43,460 nucleotides of DNA from UBA1724 sp963632245 (GTDB lineage Bacteria; Verrucomicrobiota; Lentisphaeria; Oligosphaerales; Oligosphaeraceae): positions 1-43,460 of the forward strand of contig CAVGTF010000005.1 of assembly GCA_963632245.1 (NCBI GenBank), written 5' to 3'. The translations under genes were made by a program, and so were the position numbers. Under the pieces are notes generated by a model. That model had not been told where the DNA came from and did not search any database. It was given only the letters and a program-made list of their open reading frames with translations. Numbering within the stretch: the stretch's first letter is position 1; each line of letters starts with the position of its first letter. Below are positions 32,916-41,224 of this stretch, in pieces.

Positions 32916-34754
32916 CTACTCTCCTTGCGCCTCCACAGCGGGAGCCTGCGTGGGCTCCACCGCGGGAGCCGCATTCTGTTCGGCGTCCTGGGGAGCGGTG
33001 GTAGTGGGCTCGTCCACGACCTGGGACTCCGCTTCCTTCTGCTCCTCGTCGTCCTCTTCATCGAGATTCTTTGCGACTTCGTCAGCGACGGTGGTGTCGC
33101 GCAGACGGGTTCCCTGGAGTCGGAGGAGGGTCTCCTGGTTCAGGTCGACGATGTGGGGAGTGATGATGAACATGCGCTGGACGGTCTCTTTCTTGGAGGA
33201 CTTCCCGCCGAAGATCCATCCGATCCAGGGGATGTCGCGCAGGTATGGGATGCCCCATCCGGCGTCCTCCTCGATGTCCCGCAGATATCCGGCCAGCATG
33301 ATGGATTCGTCCATGAAGACTGCGGTCTGTGTGGTGAGGGTGGAGGAGCGTGTCATGGGCATGGAGTCCACGGAGATGGATTCGAAGCCGCCGTCATCCA
33401 GTTCCAGGGAGAGCCAGACGCAATCGGGGGAATCGGGCATGGTGGCGGGGAGGATCCGCGGCTTGACCTGTAGTGTGGTGCCGGCGGAGACCTCCTGGAG
33501 GGTGGCGACCTCGGTGCCCACCACCTTGGTGTGGTAGGACTGCGTGTCGGTCATCTCGGCGGCCATGTTGTTGACGGTGAGCAACGAGGTCCGGGAGATG
33601 TTCCGCGCTTTCCCCTTCTCCCGCAATGCGGTCAGGGAGGTGGCCAGCGCCCAAGTGGAGTGGACGTGGGTCAGGGCGCCCGCCAGCCCCATTCCGGCGA
33701 TGGAGTCCGTGCTGAAGAGGTTCGCCGCATTCTGTCCGGCGCCGTAGTTGGAGCGGCCGTGGGTGCCGCTGTAGGAGAGGGAGAGCTGCCAGTCCAGCGC
33801 ATTCTCCTGGGAGAGCTCCACCACAGTGACGTCGATCTCCACCAGCTTCTGGGGCACATCCAGCTGCGCAATCAGCCGCTCATACATGGGCATGCGGCTG
33901 ACGGCATCCCGGACGATGACGGCATTGAGGCGGTTCTCCGCGCGGATGACGGGCCGGATGGCGGAGAGCTGCGCCATCTCCAGGTCCGAGAGCTCCTCCT
34001 TGCTGGCGGTGTCCCGCGTGCGGACGCCGCTGTCGGAGGAATCCATGATCTCCTTCAGGAGGGTCGCCACGCCCTTGATGGTCAGGCTGGATTCGGGGCT
34101 TTCGGCATCGAAGCTGACGTCATCGGCCCAGGTGTAGGCCAGGGGGAACATCCGGGTCTCAACCTCGGTGCGCACACGATTCTCCCGCAGCTTGTCCGCC
34201 TTTGCCACCATCTCGGCCACCAGCGCCACATAGCGGGGCGGTCCGGAGACCATCAGCAGCTGGTCGTCAGAGGCGGTCTTCAACGGGAACCGTGCGTCCT
34301 CCACGCCCAGCTCCGAGATCATCTCCCGCACTTCCGCTGCACGCATATACTTGAGGTCCAGCAACATGGTGGAGATCTCGCCGGCACCGTAGATGTATAG
34401 CGCGGCGCCATCGTAATACCAAATCAGGTTGTGCGCCGTTGCCAGACGCTCCAGGAATTCGCCGGAGGGGATGTCCTTGAAACTGCCGGAGAAGACTCCG
34501 GTGACGGAGGGCGACATGACGACGGAGAGTTCCTGGGCGGCGGCGAAGGTATCGAAGGTGGTACGCAGGTCCATGTCTCGCGCCACCAGGGTATAAGTCT
34601 CTAGCTTCCAGGGGATTTGCGCAGCCGGCAGGGATGCCGTTAGGAATGCCAGGAGGCACAGCAGGATATTCAACGCAAATACGCAATGGCGTAGGGAATG
34701 CTCCCCGCGGCCATTGCGTTGCTCGCGGTCGTTGTGGGTGAGGGAATCTTTCAC
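32916..34754 (-). CDS. sctC: T3SS outer-membrane secretin SctC (YscC)
   Basis: A 612-residue secretin. A Sec signal peptide (LNILLCLLAFLTASLPAAQ) is followed by N-domains (LVARDMDLRTTFDTFAAAQE, MLLDLKYMRAAEVREMISEL). The secretin core shows LDWQLSLSYSG, MAGYL-like IMLAGYLRDIEE and PYLRDIPWIGWIFG, ending in MFIITPHIV. The C-terminal 70 residues are acidic and Pro/Ala/Gln-rich, a tail where a pilotin may bind; I see no pilotin lipoprotein gene. The start is GTG 34754 with AGGAG 7 bases before. Confidence 0.97.
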   Translation of the reverse strand: MKDSLTHNDREQRNGRGEHSLRHCVFALNILLCLLAFLTASLPAAQIPWKLETYTLVARDMDLRTTFDTFAAAQELSVVMSPSVTGVFSGSFKDIPSGEFLERLATAHNLIWYYDGAALYIYGAGEISTMLLDLKYMRAAEVREMISELGVEDARFPLKTASDDQLLMVSGPPRYVALVAEMVAKADKLRENRVRTEVETRMFPLAYTWADDVSFDAESPESSLTIKGVATLLKEIMDSSDSGVRTRDTASKEELSDLEMAQLSAIRPVIRAENRLNAVIVRDAVSRMPMYERLIAQLDVPQKLVEIDVTVVELSQENALDWQLSLSYSGTHGRSNYGAGQNAANLFSTDSIAGMGLAGALTHVHSTWALATSLTALREKGKARNISRTSLLTVNNMAAEMTDTQSYHTKVVGTEVATLQEVSAGTTLQVKPRILPATMPDSPDCVWLSLELDDGGFESISVDSMPMTRSSTLTTQTAVFMDESIMLAGYLRDIEEDAGWGIPYLRDIPWIGWIFGGKSSKKETVQRMFIITPHIVDLNQETLLRLQGTRLRDTTVADEVAKNLDEEDDEEQKEAESQVVDEPTTTAPQDAEQNAAPAVEPTQAPAVEAQGE

Positions 34755-34764
34755 GCTCTTTCTC

Positions 34765-35193
34765 CTACGGCCTTATCATCATTGTCTTATCCGGGGATAA
34801 CGGGAGGTCTTCGCTACTCTCTGCATGCCCGCCACAGCGCTCCCGCCACCAGTCGCACGAATTCAGGAAACTCTCGAAAAAATGCAGGAGCTCGCCGGGC
34901 GCCGCGTCCGCAGGGGCGTCCTGCCAGAGAAAACAGGTCTCCCGCGCCCCCAATCGACCAAATGCCAATACCGCGTCCTCTTTCAAGATCCGCCCGGCCG
35001 CATACTGCGCGAACCGCGGCAACGCGGCTCCGGAGGCCTCCTCGCCTAGGTCAAAGGACAGCACTAGCCGATCCCCACGATCCTCGCAGGATACCACCGC
35101 ACCATCCACCAGCAAGGCCGCCGAGGAACCATCGCTATCCACTTTGTCGGGATAGCCGATCGCTTTTAGAAATCTCTCCAGGGACTGAGTCAT
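34765..35193 (-). CDS. CesT-like T3SS chaperone
   Basis: A 142-residue acidic protein with class I chaperone layout: an N-terminal amphipathic helix (SLERFLKAIGYPDKV), strands (SAALLVDGAVVSCED, RLVLSFDLGEE), a helix (LPRFAQYAAGRILKEDAVLA), a strand (ARETCFLWQD) and a C-terminal helix with HFFESFLNSCDWWRER. It lies between the four EspA-like genes and sctC, so either a filament protein or another translocated protein could be its client. ATG 35193 is chosen; a longer frame begins at 35211. Confidence 0.72.
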   Translation of the reverse strand: MTQSLERFLKAIGYPDKVDSDGSSAALLVDGAVVSCEDRGDRLVLSFDLGEEASGAALPRFAQYAAGRILKEDAVLAFGRLGARETCFLWQDAPADAAPGELLHFFESFLNSCDWWRERCGGHAESSEDLPLSPDKTMMIRP

Positions 35194-35214
35194 CGCACGC
35201 ACACTCTGCACAAC

Positions 35215-35883
35215 CTACATGTTGTTCACGTTGCCAATCAACACGGTGTTCAGACTCTTCAAGATATTGGAGATCATGTCGTAACTCTGGTCGCGCTTGT
35301 TGGTGTACGACTGCAATTCAATCATCTTCTCCTGCGAGAAGGAGTTCTTCTCGTCCATCTTCGCCTCAATCTTCGTGATGAGGTCGTCGTATGACAGAAC
35401 CTTGCTGTCATCAATGGTCGTGCCGTTAATTGTGAGGGGAGTGGATTTGGCAAGATATTCCTGGTCGCTGAGAATTCCCTCATCTTTCAATAGCTTGTAG
35501 TCTGCTGTGTCATTTTTGATGTAGTAGTACGCGACGTTTTTGCTTTGGAGGTTCTCGATAAAACGGGATTCATAGTCAGAAAGTTCCTCCAGACGGGCGG
35601 TGGTCTTCTCCATCTCCTGCATCATTTCAATGATTTCCGCCTCCAATTCGGATGCTCGCTGGAGGCAGAGGGCCATCACCAGCTCGCCAATTGAAAGTTG
35701 ACGAAGGCTTCCGTCTTGCCAGGTTACTCCCTCAAGGGTGTAGACATTGGCGGTGAGCTTGGGACTGTCTGTTTGTTTGCGGTAGTTGTCAAGGGCAAGT
35801 GTCGTGTCTTTGTACATCGAAAGCTCGATGGTTCCGACATTGATGGCATTTACAGAGGTAGTTTCTACAGTGGTAGTTGCCAT
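35215..35883 (-). CDS. EspA/SseB-like T3SS filament or tip candidate, paralogue 1
   Basis: A 222-residue protein, first of four tandem relatives. It has two long helices separated by a variable centre: LSIGELVMALCLQRASELEA leading into a coiled coil, and FSQEKMIELQSYTNKRDQSY followed by DMISNILKSLNTVLIG. This helix-loop-helix layout with a C-terminal polymerisation-type helix recalls EspA/SseB (SctA) proteins, and the centre (GTTIDDSKVLSYDDLITKIE) resembles SseB's pre-helix region. There is no signal peptide, as expected for a T3SS substrate. The DNA here is clearly AT-richer than its neighbours. It has a GGAG-type ribosome site. Family assignment is an inference. Confidence 0.7.
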   Translation of the reverse strand: MATTTVETTSVNAINVGTIELSMYKDTTLALDNYRKQTDSPKLTANVYTLEGVTWQDGSLRQLSIGELVMALCLQRASELEAEIIEMMQEMEKTTARLEELSDYESRFIENLQSKNVAYYYIKNDTADYKLLKDEGILSDQEYLAKSTPLTINGTTIDDSKVLSYDDLITKIEAKMDEKNSFSQEKMIELQSYTNKRDQSYDMISNILKSLNTVLIGNVNNM

Positions 35884-35896
35884 TCTCGTTTCTCCG

Positions 35897-36469
35897 CTAG
35901 AAATTGTTTGCTTCGCCGGTCATGGAGGTGCCCATGGCCTTTACCACATTGGAGGATGTGGAGTATGCCACGTCGCGCCGGTTGACCATGGTCTGCAGAT
36001 CAATCATGTCCTGCTGCTGCGTCCGGGCTAACGCCTCCATTTTGTTCTTGAGGACATTGGCCGCTTGCATCCGCTTGTCGTATGTGTCGACTTCAAGGAA
36101 GTATTTTGGGGCACGTCCGTCAACGAGTGAGGCGCCGCACGGGAGCTCGCTCTGCGCAATCCCCATGGTCTCCGTGAGGAATTTGAGTGCTTTTATGGAG
36201 TCCTCGTCACCGGTCTTGAAGCTACCGCTGGCGATTTTTTCCAGCCAATCGGCCGCGTCGCCCAGCTTTGTGGAGCCGGCGGTCATGGTGTTCATCTTCG
36301 TCACGCTCTGGGATTCGTAGACCGCGGCAGCGCGAAGGCACACTGCCATGACCAGCTGTCCCAGGGTGAGATTGCTTCCGCCCTCCAGCCCCGTGGAGTA
36401 GAGATTGATCTCCTGGGCGCCCTCGGGGGCGTAGCGGTTTGTGGCGATGGTGTCTACTGTAATGCCCAT
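35897..36469 (-). CDS. EspA/SseB-like T3SS filament or tip candidate, paralogue 2
   Basis: A 190-residue relative of its neighbours, close to EspA's 192. The N-terminal helix NLTLGQLVMAVCLRAAAVYE and the C-terminal helix QQQDMIDLQTMVNRRDVAYS, then TSSNVVKAMGTSMTG, line up with the other three copies. The central section (about 75-125) is unrelated in sequence. It lies 13 bases upstream of paralogue 1. No cysteine-rich or enzymatic motif is seen. It is probably exported and assembled at the needle tip. Confidence 0.7.
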   Translation of the reverse strand: MGITVDTIATNRYAPEGAQEINLYSTGLEGGSNLTLGQLVMAVCLRAAAVYESQSVTKMNTMTAGSTKLGDAADWLEKIASGSFKTGDEDSIKALKFLTETMGIAQSELPCGASLVDGRAPKYFLEVDTYDKRMQAANVLKNKMEALARTQQQDMIDLQTMVNRRDVAYSTSSNVVKAMGTSMTGEANNF

Positions 36470-36528
36470 TATTCGGCTCTCAGTGTGGCGAGGGACCCTA
36501 GGGACCTCTGAAAATGAAGTGCCCGGCG

Positions 36529-37182
36529 CTACAGGTTCCGGATCAGGTTGCTACGGGTGTCGCTGACGGCGCTCATGAGGTTGGTGGCGGTGGTGAAGGA
36601 TTCGTCACGGCGATCCACCAGCGACTGCAGCCGGCTCATGTCAGTCTGCGCTTCGTTGTTGCGCTCGTCTATCATGGACTTGAGCATGGAGACCATGCCC
36701 TCTACATCGGACTTGGTCCAGTCTTTTGTTGCGGTGGTGACACTCCCTCCACCTACGCGCTTATAGGCCTCGGTGGCTAAGGTGGTCATGTCGGAGGTGA
36801 TGCCGGAGATCGAGGTTGTGGCACTTCCGGAGGCATCACTGTCGAAGTTTGCCTGCGCTTTAGAGAAGATGGAGAGGAGCGATCCTAGGGTCTCCAGCTC
36901 CTTGTTGCGGTTGCGGATGATGGTGGTGAGGGGCGTGACTTCCGTCTCTACCGCTGCGGCACGATTTGCGGCGACGGCGACCATCAGGTCCTGAAAGTCA
37001 ATGTTCTTGGGGACATATTCTATATCTGTCGTGGTTATCAGATGGTCATTCTCGACCTCTATTTTCTTTACTTCCACCGGAATGTCGTATGTATAGTCAC
37101 CGAATTTCGCGCCCCAGTTTTGTGAGAGCGTGATTTCATTTAACTTTATCGTGGAATTCCCTTTTACTACGGTGCTGTCCAT
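36529..37182 (-). CDS. EspA/SseB-like T3SS filament or tip candidate, paralogue 3
   Basis: A 217-residue relative. It has a longer strand-rich N terminus (about 1-60, with GDYTYDIPVEVKKIEV), then the N-helix DFQDLMVAVAANRAAAVETE, a Ser/Thr-rich centre, and the C-helix AQTDMSRLQSLVDRRDESFT followed by TATNLMSAVSDTRSNLI. ATG 37182 follows GGAGG that lies at the very end of paralogue 4's gene, so the two are closely coupled. The variable ends may give each copy a different surface or place in the structure. Confidence 0.7.
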   Translation of the reverse strand: MDSTVVKGNSTIKLNEITLSQNWGAKFGDYTYDIPVEVKKIEVENDHLITTTDIEYVPKNIDFQDLMVAVAANRAAAVETEVTPLTTIIRNRNKELETLGSLLSIFSKAQANFDSDASGSATTSISGITSDMTTLATEAYKRVGGGSVTTATKDWTKSDVEGMVSMLKSMIDERNNEAQTDMSRLQSLVDRRDESFTTATNLMSAVSDTRSNLIRNL

Positions 37183-37187
37183 CTTCG

Positions 37188-37781
37188 TTAACCTCCGATG
37201 TTGGAAATGGTGCTTGACGCGGCGTTCTCGGCCTTCTTCACCAGCTTCGAGGCGGTGGAATACGCGTTGTCGCGCTTGGAGACGAAGGAGTTTAGGGTGA
37301 CGAGGTCCTGCTGGAGGTTGTTGTCCTCCTTGTCCATCTCGTACTGTACGTTCGTCTGCGTCTTCTGTGCGTAACGACGCTGGATGCGGCTGGCATCGTG
37401 GCCGAGGACCGCCAAGGCCTCCACTTTGACGATGTTGTGCGAGATCCCGTATTTATCGAGGATTTCGGCGGCCTTTGTCATGGCGGTGGTGGAATCCGTC
37501 CAGTCGTCGTTGCTCACATTCTTGCCGGTCTTGAGGGTGGCTACATTGTCGGTGAGGATTGCCAGTGCCTCGGCGAGCTCGGAGACCTTCTTCTGCCGCT
37601 GCCGAACCACCTCCGCATAGGAGGCGGTGGCGTCCTCAATGGCGACGGACTGCCGGAAGGCGGCCGCCGTCAAGGCGGCGGTGTAGTCCTTCCCGGAGAC
37701 GCCGTCCACGGTGTATTCCATCTGCTTGACGCCGTAGACGGCGCCGCCCTGGATCTCCTGGGATTGGATCAAGCCCGACAT
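37188..37781 (-). CDS. EspA/SseB-like T3SS filament or tip candidate, paralogue 4
   Basis: A 197-residue relative and first of the four to be transcribed, directly after the translocator sctB. The N-helix is DYTAALTAAAFRQSVAIEDA, the following coiled coil RQRQKKVSELAEALAILTDN, and the C-helix NLQQDLVTLNSFVSKRDNAY then STASKLVKKAENAASSTISN. The shared element in all four is an LQ/LN-x-x-V/T-x-(R/K)RD-x-(Y/F) turn followed by a Ser/Thr/Asn-rich helix. AGGAGG lies 9 bases before ATG 37781. Confidence 0.7.
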   Translation of the reverse strand: MSGLIQSQEIQGGAVYGVKQMEYTVDGVSGKDYTAALTAAAFRQSVAIEDATASYAEVVRQRQKKVSELAEALAILTDNVATLKTGKNVSNDDWTDSTTAMTKAAEILDKYGISHNIVKVEALAVLGHDASRIQRRYAQKTQTNVQYEMDKEDNNLQQDLVTLNSFVSKRDNAYSTASKLVKKAENAASSTISNIGG

Positions 37782-37794
37782 GGATCGATTCCTC

Positions 37795-39555
37795 CTACGC
37801 CTGGATGGCGTCCCGCATGGACTGCGTTTCGGCCTGGGCGACGGCCTGCATGAGCTGCAGCACGGAGTCGATGAGCTTCTGCTCTTCGTCGTAGAGCTCC
37901 TTGCTCTGCTGCGACAGGGTCTCCTGCTTCTTCTCCTCGGCGCCCGTGGCGGTGGCCTCGGCGGACTTCATGCCGCTGATGCCCTGTGCTACATTCTGGC
38001 CCATCTGCCCCAGGGAGGAGATGATGCCATTCACGCCGGAGAGGACCTGGATCCGGTGCTCGAACTGCTTGAAGTCCAGTCGGTTGATGACCTGGTTGGA
38101 GGTGGCGGTGGCCTCGGCTCGTGCGGCCATGACCATCTCCTTCTGCTCGGCGGGAGTCATGACGTCGTCCGCGGCCAGTAGCTTCGCCTCGTAGGCACGC
38201 GCCATCTCCATCTCGGAACGGGCGGTCTGCACATCCTGCGAGAGCTGCGCTTTGTCTGCGCCGGCCGGCGGATTCGACTGGCGCTCCAGCGCAGTCTGGT
38301 ATTTCTCGGCGTATTGGTCGCCGATGTCCTGGACGGTCTTCACGTAGTCCGCCTTGGCATTCTGGAAGTTCGTCTTGGCGGTGGCGTATGCCTCGTTCGC
38401 CAGGGTGACGTCGTTCTGCTTGAGGTTCACCTTGTTCTGGGCGGAGGTCACCGCATTGTCGGCGGCGGTCAGCTGGTTCTGCAGGGGCGACACCGCCGCC
38501 TTCGCAGCGTCGAAGTCGCCTTTTGCCGCCGCCCACTGCACCAGACCATCGGCGGAACCCGGATTCTGGTTGCGGATGGCATCCAGCTGCTCGAAACGCG
38601 CAGCCTTGGCGTCGTAATTCACCTCCGCCTTCTTGGCATCCAAGGCCGACTGCGCATTGCGCTGGTTCGTCTGCGCGGTCTCCAGCTCCGCCTGCGCGCC
38701 CTGGAGCTCGGTCCGTGCGGTGGTACGTGCGGTGTCCTTTGCGGCCAAATCCGCGCGGGCATGATCGAAGTTCGTGCTGAGATTGCCGGCCTGGTCATCC
38801 ACTAGCTGCTGGCCGAATTCGCCCTGCACGCGGGCGGAGACCTCGCCGCCGACTTTTGCTTCCACCGTGTTCAGATGGGCCTCGGCGTGGGCGACAGTAT
38901 CGGTGTTGGACAGCGCGGAGACCTTCGTGTTGCTTGCGGAGAGCCCGGAGTCACGGGTGATTTGCTGCTGCTGCCCAAACGCATGGGACTGCACGGCCAT
39001 GGTGGCGGCGGAGGCCACCACGGTGACTGCGCTGCAGACGACGCCCACGATGAGCCCAATGCGGGCGGCGGCCATCTGCTGGTCGGCCTGGTTCTGGATC
39101 GCCTTCAACATGGCGGTGTCCTGGGCCCTCTGGCTCTCGCGGTTGGCCTCCTTCTGCTTCTGGGCCACCTCGATGAGCAGCGCCATCAAGCTGTAGATGT
39201 CGAACATGACGCTACCCTTGGAGGAGGCGGACACGGTATCGATGGCTTTCGCCGTCTTTTCGAGGGTCTTTTCCGCCTCGCCCTTGAGGGTGTTCAGCTG
39301 GTCGTCCGTGAGCTTCAAGCCGCCATCCGCCTGGAGCTTGCTGATCAGGCCCCCCAGCACCTCGGGGCTCGTGGCGCCGGGAGTCTCCATCTGCGGAAAG
39401 TCCACCTTGTAGGCACCAGTGGTGCCGTTCGCCTGCACGGAGAGGGTCAGGGTCTCCTTGCCGGTGGCGGCATCGGTGGACTTCTGCACCTCCCCCAGGG
39501 GAGAGAGGAGCGCCTCCAGATTTATGGCGCTCGCATTGATTGCATTGATGTTCAT
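37795..39555 (-). CDS. sctB: T3SS minor translocator SctB (YopD/EspB-like), enlarged
   Basis: A 586-residue protein in the yopD position (lcrH-yopB-yopD order). Residues 113-135 hold GSVMFDIYSLMALLIEVAQK, a pattern common in translocators, followed by one membrane segment at about 165-188 (IGLIVGVVCSAVTVVASAAT). YopD and EspB are about 300-320 residues. The extra length here comes from about 250 residues of Ala/Gln/Asn-rich, coiled-coil-prone sequence (about 230-480, e.g. GAQAELETAQTNQRNAQSAL). The C terminus is an amphipathic helix region (IDSVLQLMQAVAQAETQSMR). ATG 39555 is 8 bases after AGGAGG. It inserts in the host membrane with SctE. Confidence 0.82.
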   Translation of the reverse strand: MNINAINASAINLEALLSPLGEVQKSTDAATGKETLTLSVQANGTTGAYKVDFPQMETPGATSPEVLGGLISKLQADGGLKLTDDQLNTLKGEAEKTLEKTAKAIDTVSASSKGSVMFDIYSLMALLIEVAQKQKEANRESQRAQDTAMLKAIQNQADQQMAAARIGLIVGVVCSAVTVVASAATMAVQSHAFGQQQQITRDSGLSASNTKVSALSNTDTVAHAEAHLNTVEAKVGGEVSARVQGEFGQQLVDDQAGNLSTNFDHARADLAAKDTARTTARTELQGAQAELETAQTNQRNAQSALDAKKAEVNYDAKAARFEQLDAIRNQNPGSADGLVQWAAAKGDFDAAKAAVSPLQNQLTAADNAVTSAQNKVNLKQNDVTLANEAYATAKTNFQNAKADYVKTVQDIGDQYAEKYQTALERQSNPPAGADKAQLSQDVQTARSEMEMARAYEAKLLAADDVMTPAEQKEMVMAARAEATATSNQVINRLDFKQFEHRIQVLSGVNGIISSLGQMGQNVAQGISGMKSAEATATGAEEKKQETLSQQSKELYDEEQKLIDSVLQLMQAVAQAETQSMRDAIQA

Positions 39556-39589
39556 TGTCGTGTCCTCCTGCATTATGGGGACGAAACTG

Positions 39590-40648
39590 CTATGCCATGG
39601 CGCCGATGTTCTTGGCGATTTCGCCGCTGGTATCGGTGGCCGATGCGATGAGCTCGGCGATCTTGCCGACGCTCTGCTGGATGAGCTGCAGCAGGTTCTG
39701 GAGCTCTTCCTCGGAGTCCTCCAGCTGCTGCTGCATCATGGTGAGGAACTTCTGGAGCTCGGTGACCTCCGCCTTGGAGGACTCCGCGCGGTAGTTCATC
39801 GCCGTGGAGACGCCGCCGGAGACCATGCCTCCAATGCCCACCGCGGTATTGGCGATGGTGGAGATGTTCTGCACGGTCTTCATGAGGGTGCCGATGTTCT
39901 TGACGGTGTCCGCACCCGCCTTGAAGGCGCTCACCATGGCCCCCGCACTGCAGATGAGTCCCAGGCCCATGATGGTCAGATTCACGATCAGCGCGGCCTT
40001 CATCTGGGCGTCATTCTTGGACATGCCGCCCTTCTGAAGGCTCTCGGCAATCTTCTCCGTTAGCTTGTCTGTCAGGCCCGTCTCTTCGCCAATCAAGGAG
40101 CCCACCGCCAAGGCGGCGCCCGCAATGGCGAAGCCCGCCGCCGCACCGCCAGTCACCGCAGTCACGATTACCGCCGCGACCACAGAGAAGATGGCGCTCA
40201 GCCAGCTGAAGAAACGGCTCACTTTTCGGGATTTTTCGGCGTCGTCGATCTTCTTGAGGGATTCGTCGATCTTCGCCATGCGGTCCTTGTGTTCGGTGTC
40301 CAACCGCGCCTTCTGGTTCTCGATGCGCTCCTTTGCGGCGTCGGCCTGCTGCTCTTCGCTCTCCAATTGCAGATACGCGATGAGTTTCTCCAGGTTCGCT
40401 TCCACATTCTTGACATCGCCGGGATCATCCAGGGCGGGCGCGCCAGTGGCGCCAGTGATGCGCTCGTTGTTGCCGTCCACGCCGGTGGTGCCGGTGCGGG
40501 TCACGCGGACGTTGGCGCCGGAGAGGATCTCCACGGTCTTGCCAATGATCTCCTTCGCCTTCTCGGTGTTGGCGCCCAGGAGCTTCATGTTTTCTGCGGC
40601 CAGATTCTGCTGGACCGCTGCACTATTGAGAGAATTGATTTCGGGCAT
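39590..40648 (-). CDS. sctE: T3SS major translocator SctE (YopB/SseC/EspD-like)
   Basis: A 352-residue protein with the two-hairpin pore former layout: an N-terminal coiled coil (about 80-140), a first hydrophobic stretch at 147-187 (SAIFSVVAAVIVTAVTGGAA) and a second at 217-241 (ALIVNLTIMGLGLICSAGAM), then a helical C terminus (LQKFLTMMQQQLEDSEEELQ). This is the YopB/IpaB/SseC pattern. The gene sits between the class II chaperone and sctB, as in lcrH-yopB-yopD. GGAGG precedes ATG 40648 by 9 bases. Confidence 0.9.
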   Translation of the reverse strand: MPEINSLNSAAVQQNLAAENMKLLGANTEKAKEIIGKTVEILSGANVRVTRTGTTGVDGNNERITGATGAPALDDPGDVKNVEANLEKLIAYLQLESEEQQADAAKERIENQKARLDTEHKDRMAKIDESLKKIDDAEKSRKVSRFFSWLSAIFSVVAAVIVTAVTGGAAAGFAIAGAALAVGSLIGEETGLTDKLTEKIAESLQKGGMSKNDAQMKAALIVNLTIMGLGLICSAGAMVSAFKAGADTVKNIGTLMKTVQNISTIANTAVGIGGMVSGGVSTAMNYRAESSKAEVTELQKFLTMMQQQLEDSEEELQNLLQLIQQSVGKIAELIASATDTSGEIAKNIGAMA

Positions 40649-40692
40649 TGTTTCGTACCTCCAAACGGTTTACACTTGCGGAGGCGCAAAGG

Positions 40693-41205
40693 TTACGCCT
40701 GTTTCTTGTCTTCTTTCTCAAGTTCTGCGAAGACCTCTTCGCCTATGCGCTTGCGTAATTCGGCGGCCTTGGCGCGGTATTCCCGGCCGGCCTCGGTGCC
40801 GGCGGCGGAGAATTCCTCCAGGGCCTCGATGGCACTGGCGGCGCTGCGCTTGTCACCCAACGCCAGGAAACACTCCGCGGCATGATACTGCGGCTTGGGA
40901 TTGGAGAGATCCAGGAAGGAGCTGTAGCTGTAGGAGACCACGGCGTCCTGGTAGTCCCGTGCGACCTGCTGGACGGCTCCCAGCCCGAACCAGTATTTGG
41001 CATTCAGGTGGTCGAAGAGCACCAGGAACCGGAAGAGCTTCGCGGCCTCCTCGATGCGGCCAGTCTGGTAGTATCCGAAGGCGAGGTGGTAGACGGCATC
41101 CAACTCCTCGTTGGTCACGCCCTTGAGCTGCTTGAGGGTGGCGCCGTCCTGCGCAAATGCCCGGGCGGCTTCTGCAATCTTCGCGATGTCAATTTTCTGC
41201 TGCAT
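40693..41205 (-). CDS. sycD: Class II T3SS translocator chaperone (LcrH/SycD)
   Basis: A 170-residue TPR protein of the LcrH/SycD/IpgC/CesD family. Three TPRs are visible: ELDAVYHLAFGYYQTGRIEE (about 34-53), KYWFGLGAVQQVARDYQDAV (70-89) and PQYHAAECFLALGDKRSAAS (104-123); the first two carry the family's characteristic Y-x-x-A-x-x-Y/F pattern. It keeps SctE and SctB soluble and partially unfolded before export. The start ATG 41205 is after GGGAGA; the longer frame upstream runs into the preceding coding region and is rejected. Confidence 0.95.
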   Translation of the reverse strand: MQQKIDIAKIAEAARAFAQDGATLKQLKGVTNEELDAVYHLAFGYYQTGRIEEAAKLFRFLVLFDHLNAKYWFGLGAVQQVARDYQDAVVSYSYSSFLDLSNPKPQYHAAECFLALGDKRSAASAIEALEEFSAAGTEAGREYRAKAAELRKRIGEEVFAELEKEDKKQA

Positions 41206-41224
41206 GGCGTTTGTCTCCCGGCCC

